Of a DNA stretch of 64,000 bases, positions 20,134 through 29,914 are shown piece after piece. The notes under the pieces were generated by a model that was not told the origin of the DNA, made no database searches, and worked only from the letters and a program-made list of their open reading frames with translations. The DNA comes from Phyllobacterium endophyticum (GTDB lineage: Bacteria > Pseudomonadota > Alphaproteobacteria > Rhizobiales > Rhizobiaceae): positions 186,001 through 250,000 of the forward strand of contig NZ_PGGN01000003.1 in the NCBI RefSeq assembly GCF_003010935.1, in the 5' to 3' direction. How positions within the stretch are numbered: the stretch's first letter is position 1; every line of letters begins with the position of its first letter. The translations under genes were made by a program, and so were the position numbers.

Positions 20134-20475
20134 GGCAAGTCTGGTGCCTCAGTCGCCTGGGCGATGGAGACTGCGTTCAAATGGGTGAAGCAGGTGCCGC
20201 CGCACTTGGGTGGAACGGCGCAGGGCGTTGCAATGTCGTGCCCGGCCGCATTACCGATCTGGGTGGTATCCCCCGGCAGTTCCAGCACATGATCGACATT
20301 GTACCCTCCGCCCTGGCGGCGACCGGTGTTGCTGAACTCGAGATGATCAATGGCATCAAGCAGCAGCCCGGCGAAGGCACGAACATCATGTACGCTTGGG
20401 ACAAGGCGAACGCCGACGCGCCGACGCGACACACGCCGCAATGTTTGAGATGCTCGGGGTTCTGTGCGAAAGGTC
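20134..20475 (+). pseudogene. Arylsulfatase fragment
   Basis: The plus strand from 20134 reads GKSGASVAWAMETAFKWVKQ, then PPHLGGTAQGVAMS; a frame change near 20240 continues with GRITDLGGIPRQFQHMIDIV, then GIKQQPGEGTNIMYAWD; a second change near 20425 continues with ATHAAMFEMLG. These segments are the central part of large arylsulfatases (the stretch after the catalytic domain core, with the QFxHxIDIVPT and EGxSMxY motifs). The N-terminal half with the formylglycine site and the C-terminus are absent. It is clearly non-functional. Confidence 0.65.
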
Positions 20476-20644
20476 CATTGAGCACGCTTGGCGATCTCCG
20501 GGCTTGGGAACACCACAGGGTGGCGGTTGGTTCCCTCAAGGCGTTGGCAGACCCGAAAGCGGGCCTCCTATCGGACGAGTTTAACCAGACGCAAGTCGTC
20601 ATGAGCCGACGGCGAAGTCGGTCGATACCGAGCCGGTGCGCCAT

Positions 20645-21294
20645 TCAGATAGAATGGCTGAGACCGGCGGCTATCGTGCGGACCTCGCCGACAGTGTCTG
20701 CATAATCGCCGATGATCTTGCCGCTGATGGCCCGGCGCATGAAGGGCAGCACAGCACGGGTTACGTTGAGGAGGCCGAACACATTGGTGCGATAGACAGC
20801 CTCTATTTCGGATACCGTCGCCTCCCCGACAGCGCCCATCAGTCCGAAACCCGCATTGTTGAGCGGGATATCGACACGCCCGAAGCGATCGATCGCGGCT
20901 TTCGCCGCTGCGGCCGCCTGTTTGTCGCCGGTGACATCAGTGCGACCGGAAGCAGGTTGGGGTGCTCACCGAACAGCTCGACTGACGCCCGGATCGTGTG
21001 AAGGCCGCAGCAACATTGGTGGCGAGGCAGTCCGTAACCTCGTCGTCGCGCATGCTGAACAGGTCCTGTGCCCGCAACGACTGCGGCATTGAAAAGGACG
21101 CCCTTCAGCCCGCCGGTGATCCGTTTGGCCTCCGCGTTCGCCTTGCGCAGCGTGAGCGGGTCGGTCGCATCGGCTTGCAAAGTGGAGACGTGGAGACCTT
21201 GCTCGGAAAGGGGCGCGGACAGATCGGCCAGACTGAGCTCATCCGAGAGAGGAGTTGAACTAGCGGTCGTGATTGCTACACACATCGATGTCAC
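20645..21294 (-). pseudogene. Remains of one or two short-chain dehydrogenase (SDR) genes
   Basis: The segment 20990-21230 encodes VSTLQADATDPLTLRKANAE and GGLKGVLFNAAVVAG, an SDR beta4 with its N(N)AA-like motif. After a frame change, 20645-20950 encodes a second set of the same elements: AAIDRFGRVDIPLNNAGFGL, VYRTNVFGLLNVTRAVLPFM and SGKII. The duplication of beta4-type motifs suggests that two SDR genes were fused by deletion and then frameshifted. No complete cofactor loop (TGxxxGIG) or catalytic YxxxK survives in frame. The remnant is non-functional. Confidence 0.65.
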
Positions 21295-21374
21295 CCCTTA
21301 CAGCTGGCAAGGAGCAACCCGCCTGGCTTCAGCGCTCTGTATAAGACAGCAGTATGCGGTTGAGTGTGCGGGGG

Positions 21375-22624
21375 TCAGCCACCCAGTTTATGGAGCTCCA
21401 CCCGGTTGCGACCGTTTTGTTTGGCACGATATAGCGCCGCGTCTGCCCGTCGCTGAAGCTGCTCTGGTAAGATGCTGTCGCCGGGTGCCTGAACTGCAAC
21501 GCCGATGCTGAGTGTGATGCAATTTGAGGCACGGATTGAAGGATTCGGAAGGGCGGCCGCCTCGATGCTCTCTCGAATACGTTCAGCCACACCAAGGGCT
21601 TCCTGCTCCTCCATCTCAGGAAGAACGACAAGAAATTCCTCGCCACCATAACGAGCGACGTGATCGCGCTCTCGTCTCATATTGCTTTGAATGATGCCAG
21701 CCACTTTGATGAGACATCGATCGCCCTCGGCATGGCCAAGTCGATCGTTCAGATTCTTGAAGTCATCTATGTCGCACATCAGCATGGCGGCTCCACCACC
21801 GAATTCCGTGCTACGGCTCCAAAGCCGCTCAAGCGTTTCCATCATCCAGCGTCGGTTGGCGATCCCGGTTAAGGGGTCAGTCCTTGCAAGCTGCTCGAGC
21901 CTGGCATTTGCCTCCGCGAGTTGGCTGACTCGGCGCCTATCCCTAAGTTCGAGGAGAAAGGTCTTCTGGGCGAGAATGGTCATCGTTCGTCGCGCGGCAA
22001 TTGTCGCGATGATGCCCGTTGCAAAAAACAACGTGGCATCCACAATGCTTGCAACTTTCAGATATGGATTGTGCAGTTGAAAGACGAGATAGAGGCCGAG
22101 TGCAATACCGGCAATCGTTATCGTCAACGACAGGGGAATTGCAAAGATGATGATCGCTGTGATCGCCACGAACAACATAATATTCAGATGCCGTTCGTAG
22201 AATTCTCCGCCGGCGCTCGTGCCAACCAATGCAACAGACAAGAGGATAAGAAGCATCCAGCCAAGAGGACGCTCCTCTGGAGCCAGGGCGGGCGAGGTTT
22301 GCGCCAAACGAAGGCGACACCGAGTGCGACTGGGGGCAGTAAAGAGCCGGGTAAAAGCATAGGTAGCGCTACCTCTGATGGCAGCATGAAAAAGTTGAGC
22401 GCCAGCGTCAAAACGCCCAGCACGGCGACCCAGATCATCCAGGCCCGGATAATCTTGGCAGTTTGCGACCAGATTCGGTTTCGAAATACGCGGCCTATTT
22501 TGCCTTTAAGGCGGATGTCGCGCGTTCGGCCAGCCAGCAGGCGCTCGACTTCAGCCACTATAAAAGGATCATTTTGTACGTCGTACTGTTTAGGAATAGC
22601 CGAATCTGTCTCCTGTATATTCAT
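21375..22624 (-). pseudogene. Membrane GGDEF diguanylate cyclase with a single-base frameshift
   Basis: The gene starts at 22624 (MNIQETDSAIPKQYDVQ) and encodes several membrane spans (AWMIWVAVLGVLTLALN; LLPGSLLPPVALGVAFVW). At about 22256-22257 the reading frame is lost: one missing base after codons LLAG would restore MLLILLSVALVG in the next frame. That frame then runs to 21375 with further spans and a full GGDEF domain, including DPLTGIANRR, the active loop RYGGEEF and a C-terminal DAALYRAKQNGRN. The C-terminal piece alone (from 22307) is a 310-codon open frame. If translated it would still hold an intact catalytic domain with fewer membrane spans. This may be a true mutation or a sequencing error. 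Confidence 0.8.
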
Positions 22625-23002
22625 CCGAGAAGAGTTATAGGAAATTTGCGACTTGGCAAAGGAGATCAGACTTTTTGCGTTGATCCATAACTTTGCCGCT
22701 TAAGTCGCTGCTTCATCACGCCACCAGTCATTACCGACGCTACGACTATTTCGGAGATGGTGTTATGGCCGCCCTCTAGAATGGTTTGAACACGCGACGA
22801 TTAAAACGTCGTCGCTAATAAGGCACTGATTTAGCCTCTGTTTTGCGCCAACGCTGGTTGAGCGTCGATCCACGAGCCGTGCGGACTACAGGAAACGGAA
22901 TGGCGGATGCCAAAAGTTCACTTGCGATTCACTAAAGCGTCGCGTCTTGATGGTGAAACTAATCCATATGATCTATTATGCGAAGTAAATCGAGGAACGG
23001 AA

Positions 23003-23509
23003 ATGAACATCATTCGCCTTTTTACCTATATCGCCTTGTCGATTGCCACAATCACAAATGCGTCCGCCGGGTCGCTTGCCAAGCCTGAAGGCAAGGCAAT
23101 TCTAAGCATATCCGGAAAGATCGAAAACACGAATAATGGGACCGCGGCAGAATTTGATCGAACCATGCTGGAAAATATCGGATTGGAGACAATAGAAACA
23201 ACCACTCCCTGGTACGACAGCCGCGTGCGCTTCGAGGGCGTGCCGCTTGATAAGCTCATGCAACTGGTGGGAGCCACAGGAACGAAGATGACTGCGATTG
23301 CGCTGAACGATTACGTCACCACCATTCCCATGGAGGACTTCAAGAAATTCAAGGTCGTGCTTGCCCTCAAACGCGATGGCAATTACATGCCCGTTCGCGA
23401 TAAGGGGCCGTTATTCATTGTTTATCCTTACGAGAGCGATCCGCAGCTGCAAAGTCAAACCTATTACACCCGGTCAGCGTGGCAGGTAGCAAAACTGATT
23501 ATCGAGTAA
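23003..23509 (+). CDS. Periplasmic molybdopterin-oxidoreductase-fold (SUOX-like) sensor protein
   Basis: The start at 23003 has GAGGAAC 7 bases upstream and is followed by a signal peptide (MNIIRLFTYIALSIATITNA). The mature 145 residues show the fold of the molybdopterin-binding domain of sulfite oxidase: ILSISGKIENTN, FEGVPLDKLMQLVGA, ALNDYVTTIPMEDF and GPLFIVYPYESDP, with no heme domain. Members this small usually lack the Mo-ligating cysteine, and I see no cysteine in the mature part, so it probably binds a ligand rather than catalysing. Its 3' end overlaps the GGDEF-EAL gene by 31 bases, which points to a periplasmic input subunit for that c-di-GMP enzyme. Confidence 0.78.
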   Translation: MNIIRLFTYIALSIATITNASAGSLAKPEGKAILSISGKIENTNNGTAAEFDRTMLENIGLETIETTTPWYDSRVRFEGVPLDKLMQLVGATGTKMTAIALNDYVTTIPMEDFKKFKVVLALKRDGNYMPVRDKGPLFIVYPYESDPQLQSQTYYTRSAWQVAKLIIE

Positions 23510-25518
23510 AGACGAAAGTGAAACGGGTTCTCGGGATCATCATTTGTTGCTTCGTCGTGGCCACGGCCTATATCGCCTATGTCATTGCCGAGCGGCAAAC
23601 AGCGCTGCAGAAGTTTGCCCGCTATAATGACTCCTGGGCCGTCGGCCAGACCGTTTCCGAATATATGAGACTGGAACATCGCCTGGCCGCCTATGCTCTG
23701 GGTGTGGAAGGGGTTGACCGGGATGAGGTTCGCCTGCGTCTCGACATTATGATCGGCCGAGCCGAACTCCTGAAGCAGGGCAATCTTCGTGTTTTTGTGG
23801 AGCAAGACCCTCAACGACGCGAGCTCCTGGTAAAGCTCGCCAATGTTCTCGACATGCTCGATCGAGAGCTTGACGCCTTGGACACGGATCGTCTCAAAAC
23901 TATATTGCAATCGTTGGCAGCCTTGGATGCATCAATGACATCGCTTGCATCCACAGCGGTCGAGTACGATGTGGCCTTGATTGATGCTGCACAGGAGGAG
24001 CTACGGCAGCTGCATTTGATCTACACTGGTCTGGCAGGGGGCCTGATCCTGTGCGGGGTAGTCCTGGTGGTTTTGCTCCTGCGCCACAACAGACTTTTGA
24101 ATCGTGCTCACCGCAAGATGAAGGACCTGACGGACAATCTGAGTGAGGCGTCAGGGGAACTGAAGTCCCAAAATTCCCGACTGAACCATGTTGCCCATCA
24201 CGACGCTCTTACCGGGCTGCCCAATCGTATTTTGTTTCGGCAGGATCTGGAAGCACGGTTGCAAACAGCGCTGGCAGGTGGACCTACTGCTCTGGTCTTT
24301 CTGCTTGACCTTGATGGCTTCAAGGATGTCAACGATGCGTTGGGGCATGATGTGGGGGACGGTCTTCTCCAGGCAGTCGCAATCCGCCTTACCAAACTCA
24401 GTCGCGAAGGTGACCTCGTCTGCAGGTTGGGAGGCGATGAGTTCGCCATTCTGACTGCAGGACTGACTGAGCAAGAGGCTTTGGATTTTGCCCGTATAAT
24501 CATGGATGTGGTCAGTCTTGCGTACCAGATCAGCGAACGAGAAATAAAAATCGGCACTTGCGTTGGTGTTGCTCTATCAAACGCGCACTCCGGGACCGAT
24601 GAGCTGTTCAAACATGCGGACCTGGCGCTTTATGAAGCAAAGTCTTTCGGCTCCGCGCATGCGTGTGTCTTCCAATCCGAGATGCAAACACGATTGATGG
24701 AGAAGAAGTCATTCGAAGCAGATCTTAGGCAGGCGCTGCGCAAAGGTGAGCTGCAGGTCTTCTATCAGCCGCAAGTAAACACTACCACTCGCGAAATTCG
24801 CGGTTACGAAGCCCTCATGCGATGGTTTCATCCGGTCCGCGGCGAGGTACCTCCTTCTGAATTTATTCCCGTGGCAGAAAACATCGGCTTAATCCATGAA
24901 CTGGGAGGCTGGGTCTTGAGAACGGCTTGCACGGAGGCGGTTCGATGGCCAAGGCGGCTGAAAGTTGCGGTCAATCTGTCCCCCGTACAATTCCGCAGTC
25001 GAAATCTTATTCAGAGCGTCGTCGCCATACTTTCTCAAAGTGGCCTCGAGCCCGGTCGACTTGAGCTGGAAATCACTGAATCCGTGCTGCTGGACAAGAA
25101 CGAACAGACGCTTGACACTTTGAAGGAATTGAAAGCTGTTGGCATTCAGATCGCCATGGACGATTTTGGCACAGGATACTCATCACTGGGCAGCCTGAGG
25201 AGTTTTCCCTTCGACAAAATCAAGATCGACCGCTCGTTCATCCGCGATATCACGACCCGCGCAGATGCGATCGCCATAGTGGAACTGGTGACCGGCGTCG
25301 CACGAAGCCTGGGAATGACGACGATCGCTGAAGGCATCGAAACCGAGGAACAATTCGCATGCGTCAAACAGGTGGGATGCGACCAGGTCCAAGGCTACCT
25401 GATTGGCAGGCCCGTACCAGCGGCGCAGTTGATCCATTTACGCCAAATAGGTCACCGGTTTGGGTCTATGGAGGACGAAGACCTGATCGATGCCCAAGCT
25501 GTGTCCGGCAGAATGTAA
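23479..25518 (+). CDS. Membrane GGDEF-EAL dual-domain c-di-GMP protein
   Basis: Inner-membrane protein of 679 residues. Membrane spans are at about residues 17-36 (VLGIIICCFVVATAYIAYVI) and 179-200 (LAGGLILCGVVLVVLLL), enclosing a periplasmic sensor loop of about 140 residues. A coiled linker leads to a GGDEF domain with the complete active loop RLGGDEFAIL and DALTGLPNRI, then an EAL domain with YEALMRW, the ExE of LELEITESVLL, the DDFGTGYSSL loop and EGIETEEQ. Both catalytic sites look intact, so it could make or break c-di-GMP. The start at 23479 overlaps the upstream gene; GTG 23518 is an alternative. Control through the overlapping periplasmic protein is inferred. Confidence 0.92.
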   Translation: MAGSKTDYRVKTKVKRVLGIIICCFVVATAYIAYVIAERQTALQKFARYNDSWAVGQTVSEYMRLEHRLAAYALGVEGVDRDEVRLRLDIMIGRAELLKQGNLRVFVEQDPQRRELLVKLANVLDMLDRELDALDTDRLKTILQSLAALDASMTSLASTAVEYDVALIDAAQEELRQLHLIYTGLAGGLILCGVVLVVLLLRHNRLLNRAHRKMKDLTDNLSEASGELKSQNSRLNHVAHHDALTGLPNRILFRQDLEARLQTALAGGPTALVFLLDLDGFKDVNDALGHDVGDGLLQAVAIRLTKLSREGDLVCRLGGDEFAILTAGLTEQEALDFARIIMDVVSLAYQISEREIKIGTCVGVALSNAHSGTDELFKHADLALYEAKSFGSAHACVFQSEMQTRLMEKKSFEADLRQALRKGELQVFYQPQVNTTTREIRGYEALMRWFHPVRGEVPPSEFIPVAENIGLIHELGGWVLRTACTEAVRWPRRLKVAVNLSPVQFRSRNLIQSVVAILSQSGLEPGRLELEITESVLLDKNEQTLDTLKELKAVGIQIAMDDFGTGYSSLGSLRSFPFDKIKIDRSFIRDITTRADAIAIVELVTGVARSLGMTTIAEGIETEEQFACVKQVGCDQVQGYLIGRPVPAAQLIHLRQIGHRFGSMEDEDLIDAQAVSGRM

Positions 25519-25608
25519 GACCGTGCGGTCCATTCCGTGTCCCCATAGTGTCCTGATGTCGTCACTCCACCTTGCCGCCTCAACCCACACAGACCGAAGG
25601 AGTTTGGT

Positions 25609-26304
25609 TTGGATTTGCTGACGATTCATGGGATTACGATACCTTTGTCACAAGACGAGGTTTCTCCGATTATTTGGCAATCGCTCACCTGTGGGAGCTA
25701 TGAGGCGAAAGAGGCCAAATGGGTCTGCAAGGCCGTAAGACCGCATGACCGGGTGCTGGAGCTTGGGACAGGGCTCGGCGTGATAACCTCGCTGATAGCT
25801 AAAGTTCCTGATGTGCAGGTCTGGTCATTTGAGGCCAATCCCTCGACTGCAACGCTGGCACGACGCGTGATCGATGCAAACGATCTCGGCAATGTCGTGT
25901 TGATCCCAGGTCTTCTAGCGGCAGGCGAACCACGTACCTCGTCTTTCTATGTTCGAGAGGACCTCTGGATGTCGTCCATGGATAAAAATCAAGGACCGTA
26001 CCAACGGGAAATATCACTGACGTCAGCCAACATCGATGAATTTATATCCGACCACTCCATAAATGTTCTGGTCATGGACATCGAGGGGGCCGAAAAGGAT
26101 CTCCTTGGAAGATCCGAGCTTCTTGGCATCGAGCGGGTCTTTCTAGAGCTGCACGATCATCTCTACGGATTGTCAGGTATTCGTGAAATTATGCAGGCTT
26201 TGGCGGAAAAAGGCTTCGCATACGACCCGCGTGGGTCGTATGGCGCCTGCGTCCTTTTCGCCAAGGAGCATGGCCTCCGCGCATATGAGCCGGAGGTATT
26301 TTAG
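25609..26304 (+). CDS. FkbM-family SAM-dependent methyltransferase
   Basis: Cytoplasmic methyltransferase of 231 residues. TTG start with AAGGAG 6 bases upstream. Rossmann fold motif I VLELGTGLGVITSLI (about residues 48-62), the acidic end of beta2 in WSFEANP, and the FkbM-type segment VMDIEGAEKDLL with the late LELHDHLYG. The family methylates hydroxyls of sugars or other small molecules, often in polysaccharide or antibiotic pathways, but this gene has no such neighbours. It stands alone between the GGDEF-EAL gene and the OsmC-like gene. Confidence 0.82.
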   Translation: MDLLTIHGITIPLSQDEVSPIIWQSLTCGSYEAKEAKWVCKAVRPHDRVLELGTGLGVITSLIAKVPDVQVWSFEANPSTATLARRVIDANDLGNVVLIPGLLAAGEPRTSSFYVREDLWMSSMDKNQGPYQREISLTSANIDEFISDHSINVLVMDIEGAEKDLLGRSELLGIERVFLELHDHLYGLSGIREIMQALAEKGFAYDPRGSYGACVLFAKEHGLRAYEPEVF

Positions 26305-26383
26305 ACGATGGTCATCCGTTCCCAATTTTCGGCCGTAATCGACTATCCTAACTGCAGAGACCCCATGCGGACGGAGTAATATA

Positions 26384-26788
26384 ATGGTCCAGTCGATCGT
26401 GGAATTGCGCAATGTGGCGGGAACGGAAGCGGCAGTCGGTTGGGCCGGCGGCCATACGATCGTGGTCGATAGGCAAGAAGGAAAGGCCGGTGGAATGGGC
26501 CTCGGCTTCAATGGCGGCCAGTTGCTCGCTTTGGCAGTGGGAGGTTGCTACTGCAATGACCTCCGTTATGTGGCCCACGATCTCGGTATCGAGATCGGAG
26601 AAATAGCCGTGACGGTACAACTGGAACTGGATGGTGCGCCCCTGGTTGCCACCAACGCCGTCCTGTCCGTGAGATGCACGACATTGGATGGGTCCGACCC
26701 AAAGACCTTGATTGAGCATGCATGGTCAGTCTGCACAGTGGCGAACTCCCTTAATCGTGGCGTGCTGACGACGCTGAAGGTGGTCTGA
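26384..26788 (+). CDS. OsmC-family peroxiredoxin-like protein
   Basis: Cytoplasmic protein of 134 residues, of the usual length. The family redox cysteines are visible as C55 in AVGGCYCNDLRY and C117 in WSVCTVANSLNR; a third, C57, lies beside the first. The N-terminal strand AGGHTIVVDR and the glycine-rich GGMGLGFNGGQLLAL turn match OsmC proteins. OsmC/Ohr enzymes reduce organic hydroperoxides using dihydrolipoamide or thiols. It is monocistronic. No EcfG-type promoter is visible in the 80 bases upstream. The extra cysteine and the absence of the conserved catalytic Arg region that I could confirm leave the activity uncertain. Confidence 0.75.
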   Translation: MVQSIVELRNVAGTEAAVGWAGGHTIVVDRQEGKAGGMGLGFNGGQLLALAVGGCYCNDLRYVAHDLGIEIGEIAVTVQLELDGAPLVATNAVLSVRCTTLDGSDPKTLIEHAWSVCTVANSLNRGVLTTLKVV

Positions 26789-28030
26789 TTATAGGGGAAG
26801 GGGAATAATCCGCTTGCTCGAAAGCGCTGTCCTTATCGTGAAGGATATCTTCGATTCGAACCATTCGAGGCGACACCGACGCGGTGGACGCCGCCTTTAT
26901 TGATTTTGATCCTTGACCAATTCAGGCGTTTCATTCGTTGGGCTGCGGCTATCCCAGCGTCGGCCCGACGCGGCGGACGAGCGGTTCTCAATGGCCGCGT
27001 TGATCGACATAGCGCTTGGGATCTGGTTGCGTCCGATCCCGGCGCTCTGCATTACCTCCAAAGCGGCTCTACAAGATCATGCCTGCGCTGCGCCGGCGTT
27101 CGCGCCGTCTATTGTCGGGAAATGTCGATCCAGCGTTTCGAGCAGTAACCGGGCACATCCGCGCAGCGACGCGACCGGTGCCGAGCGCACAAGTACGCTA
27201 TGCTTGCCGATCGAGGGCTGTATCGATCAGCGTGGTGAGGTCGAGCAATATGAAGCTGAACCGCGACTCTGAATAGAGGGGCTCCCTAAAGCGAAAGCAG
27301 AACAGCAGCGGGATAGAAGTGGGGCCTCCTTGGCCATTGCGATTGGACGCACGAGGTTGCCCAGTTCGCTGGTGGTGTTGCTGAAATCCCCACCCGGGCT
27401 CAGCCGGGCCAGCATGTCGGCCGCGTCGCCAGTGCCGCCGGGCATCAAGTCGACGGTGGGCGCCAGGGCATGCCGCTCGCGGAGGGCGGAGTAGACCTGC
27501 ACAAGAGAGCTCAGAACGAGCCACAGCACCGATGCGCCGATCAGCGCGTTGAAAAGGAAGAGGATGCGCGTCCAGTCGTGTGCGGCGAATATCGCTGCGA
27601 AGTCCCTACGTTCTGCGGTCGACGATGTACGTCACCGCATCTCACATTCAGGACTCGCCCTGGTTCCATCAGGGCTGGACTGACAAATCTTTCACCCTCT
27701 TCACGTTCGCTCCGCCAAAATGATCCGTCATGCTTATGAGATCTGCGCCGGCCCAAGGGGAGACAATCTGGTTTGCTCCAAGCTTCTGTTCGTCGTTGCG
27801 CTTAGGTCAGATGCGCGGCATTCGCTGCATTTGTTATGTTGCATTCGCTCGCGATACCCCGATTTGTACCCAACGATAAGTTTCTGGACGCTGGTCTAAC
27901 GACAGGATCCGTCCAAAAAAGTAAAGACGATGTCAGGAACTGCATCGTCATTTGCCGGTCTTTTTTCCGGATAGGCAAACCACTGCAGCAACTTTCGTGA
28001 AACGGGCCGCTGCAAAGTCATGAACGCGAC
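26789..28030. other. Gene-poor stretch with a decayed membrane-protein frame
   Basis: No complete gene is supported in these 1.2 kb. On the minus strand, 27227 to about 27650 is open and reads FAAIFAAHDWTRILFLFNAL and then LWLVLSSLVQVYSAL, a convincing membrane span, followed by a linker TVDLMPGGTGDAADMLARL and a break near 27320 where the frame changes. It looks like a piece of an inner-membrane protein whose ends are gone. The segment 26880-27230 has only short frames. The last 200 bases are the downstream region of the cold-shock gene. Confidence 0.4.
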
Positions 28031-28231
28031 TCAAAGCACCCGAACGTTTTCTGCCTTTGATTTTCCAGTCTTGCTATCTTGACCCAAATCGTAGCTCACA
28101 CGTTGCCCTTCATTCAGCGCATCACCCTCAATAGCGGAGACGTGCACGAACACATCCGTACCTCCACCTTCGGGCGCGATGAACCCGAAACCCTTCTGCG
28201 TATTGAAAAACTTGACTGTACCAGTTGCCAT
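28031..28231 (-). CDS. Cold-shock family RNA-binding protein
   Basis: A 66-residue single OB-fold protein with both RNA-binding motifs: KGFGFI (RNP1, residues 13-18) and DVFVHVSAI (RNP2, residues 26-34). It binds single-stranded RNA or DNA and melts secondary structure. It is shorter than enteric CspA but of the usual size for alphaproteobacteria. About 60 percent of its residues fall in the two strands and the rest in a charged tail [14 protein letters not shown]. The gene has a long upstream gap of about 210 bases before the HNH-like gene, consistent with the long 5' leader typical of cold-shock mRNAs. Monocistronic. Confidence 0.95.
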   Translation of the reverse strand: MATGTVKFFNTQKGFGFIAPEGGGTDVFVHVSAIEGDALNEGQRVSYDLGQDSKTGKSKAENVRVL

Positions 28232-28442
28232 ACACTTTTCCTCGAAGGTTCAGCAGCTGATTGCCACTGGGCAAACCTATAGCCAACGAAGCGGATTGGC
28301 AATGAGCGTGGTGCGCGAAACGAGCTTGAAGGATCGTTGAGCATCGTTGTTCAGTTCGGCTATTGATGAAGATCTTGCGTCTTGGCACGATAATGGTGAG
28401 TCGTTGGCTTCACGCCCTTTAGGATTGCCAAGTCTCGGCGTT

Positions 28443-28700
28443 TTACCCACATGAGTTGATTGGAAACATGTCTTCACCAAAGTGATGAAGGCGAGTGTGA
28501 TGTCGCCGGCATAGCCAACGGACGTGCAGTGGCTCCTCGTATCGGTCGTGATGTGCGTCGACCGATGCAATACCGCAGACTTCACAGGCATGTCTTTCCA
28601 ACTGTCCAGCTTTCAGCGCTCTTTGCACCGCCAAATGGGCATCATATTTTTTCGGGTTTGCTCGACGCCAATCTGCCTGCCTTGTGTCACTTTCAATCAT
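28443..28700 (-). CDS. Small HNH-like zinc protein
   Basis: An 85-residue protein. A likely zinc site is formed by C39xxC42 (ACEVCG) and C64 (WLCRRHH), with H50-H51 in VDAHHDRY and H67-H68 close by; this CxxC...HH...CxxHH order is that of small HNH nucleases and phage-borne relatives. The N-terminus (RQADWRRANPKKYDAHLAVQRAL) is a basic helix that could bind nucleic acid. Whether the second metal-binding histidines needed for cleavage are complete is uncertain. It has no operon partner and sits at the left edge of the small-gene region. Confidence 0.65.
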   Translation of the reverse strand: MIESDTRQADWRRANPKKYDAHLAVQRALKAGQLERHACEVCGIASVDAHHDRYEEPLHVRWLCRRHHTRLHHFGEDMFPINSCG

Positions 28701-28906
28701 TATGTCGGGTTCCTGTCACTGGAAGCGGCAACGAAGCTGAAATATAACATCAAACCTATTCGCAGGATATGATGGCCTGAAACCATTCTCCAACTACGTC
28801 ATCTGGCAAAAGCCCAACGGTTCTATCTCACCGAGGAAAACGTACGCGAATTGTTCATATTGTCGGTGCGATCAGCCTGTTAGCGGCAAGCGATAAGATG
28901 ATAGTG

Positions 28907-29107
28907 CTACTCGCCACTCCAGGATAGGCCTCTCGCCCGCCAGACGCTCTTCAGCTTCGTGAGAATTTCATCGACGCTGCGGTGGGGGAAGTCGCGTTGG
29001 AGTGCATTTGCCAACGCTAGTACGTCAGCTACCTTCGGGCGACCTTGCTCTGCGATCTGAGCTTGCGCACTGATCTCCGTCATTAGCTCTCGGTCATCGA
29101 CGGTCAT
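28907..29107 (-). CDS. Small helical protein of unknown function
   Basis: The start at 29107 is preferred over a frame extending to 29170 because the upstream gene ends at 29109 and AAGGAG lies about 10 bases before. The product is 66 residues, acidic at the N-terminus (MTVDDRELMTEISAQAQI), with a helical core VADVLALANALQRDFPHRSV and a short basic end LTKLKSVWRARGLSW. No family recognised. It is coupled to the gene at 29109-29336 with one base between stop and start, so the two are made together. Confidence 0.6.
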   Translation of the reverse strand: MTVDDRELMTEISAQAQIAEQGRPKVADVLALANALQRDFPHRSVDEILTKLKSVWRARGLSWSGE

Positions 29108-29108
29108 G

Positions 29109-29336
29109 CTAGTCACGCTCCTTCGACGCTTCGCTGGGCAGCAGTCCGTCAAAGACTTCCAAGAGCGCATGTGTAATTTCCTTGCCTAGCGCATTGCCAG
29201 CTTCCCTGATCGCATCCTCTCCACTCTCACGAGCCGCTAAGGCCAGCGCTGTCCCCTGATCAGATACGATTGCGTGGGCCCGTTCGATTGCCCAGAGCGC
29301 GAACTCATTGCGATTGTCGATTGCGGCGGTTTCCAT
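29109..29336 (-). CDS. Small helical protein, first gene of a two-gene operon
   Basis: A 75-residue acidic protein predicted as helices throughout: METAAIDNRNEFALWAIERA, then AIVSDQGTALALAARESGED and ITHALLEVFDGLLP. No cysteine, no membrane span, no motif I recognise. The stop TAG is separated by one base from the ATG of the gene at 28907-29107. The two products may form a complex. No EcfG-type promoter or other recognisable control site is visible upstream. Confidence 0.6.
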   Translation of the reverse strand: METAAIDNRNEFALWAIERAHAIVSDQGTALALAARESGEDAIREAGNALGKEITHALLEVFDGLLPSEASKERD

Positions 29337-29914
29337 GGCGCTGCCCCTCCTGTTAGCCTGCGTGGTGTAGCTCTACCTCGGCCTCCGCTTTTTGCAAACC
29401 CCGTCAACCGGGAGAAGAACTACCTCCGCCGTTCGAACCCGTCCTGGGCGCGCGCCCGTTATAGCCTGTGCCAACCGTGTTGCCGTACGCCAATTACGCA
29501 TCATCGGAAATTTTGTGCAAATCCTTCAGCGTCTTTACCCGTTGCTTTCCCGCGCCTTTGTAAACGTGTCGCATAACGTCACTCCAACCATTGGTGAAAG
29601 ATAAGTAGAGACATCCAGTTGAGAGGTTCGCACGAAGCGCTCTCCGTCCACGGCGTTGTCAGAGCTTTAATTCGAATCCGGCGTCGAGTGAAAGCACCGC
29701 TGTCGTACTGTTCGAAGCAACGCACCTGCGGTGCATGAAACCGTGCCGCCCCTGCGCTAGCGCGGTCGCGTCGCCTCTCGTTTGTTCACGCTCGGTAGGA
29801 ACTGGCAACCGAAAACGCGCCGGAACCTGTCTCCCGCACACCTAGAACCACCTGACCACTCCCATACCAGGACAGGGTTCGCGACAGACACCGACATAGC
29901 TTCCAGAAGGCGAC
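29337..29914. other. Intergenic, nothing supported
   Basis: Roughly 580 bases. The open frames at 29392-29604 (+) and 29659-29841 (-) have no ribosome binding site and no recognisable product. I see no terminator with a T-run, repeat or sigma-factor motif. Confidence 0.4.

Noticed and set aside
29800-29850. GGAAC sites on the plus strand near 29800 and 29823
   Set aside because: The required -10 sequence is absent at the right spacing for both.
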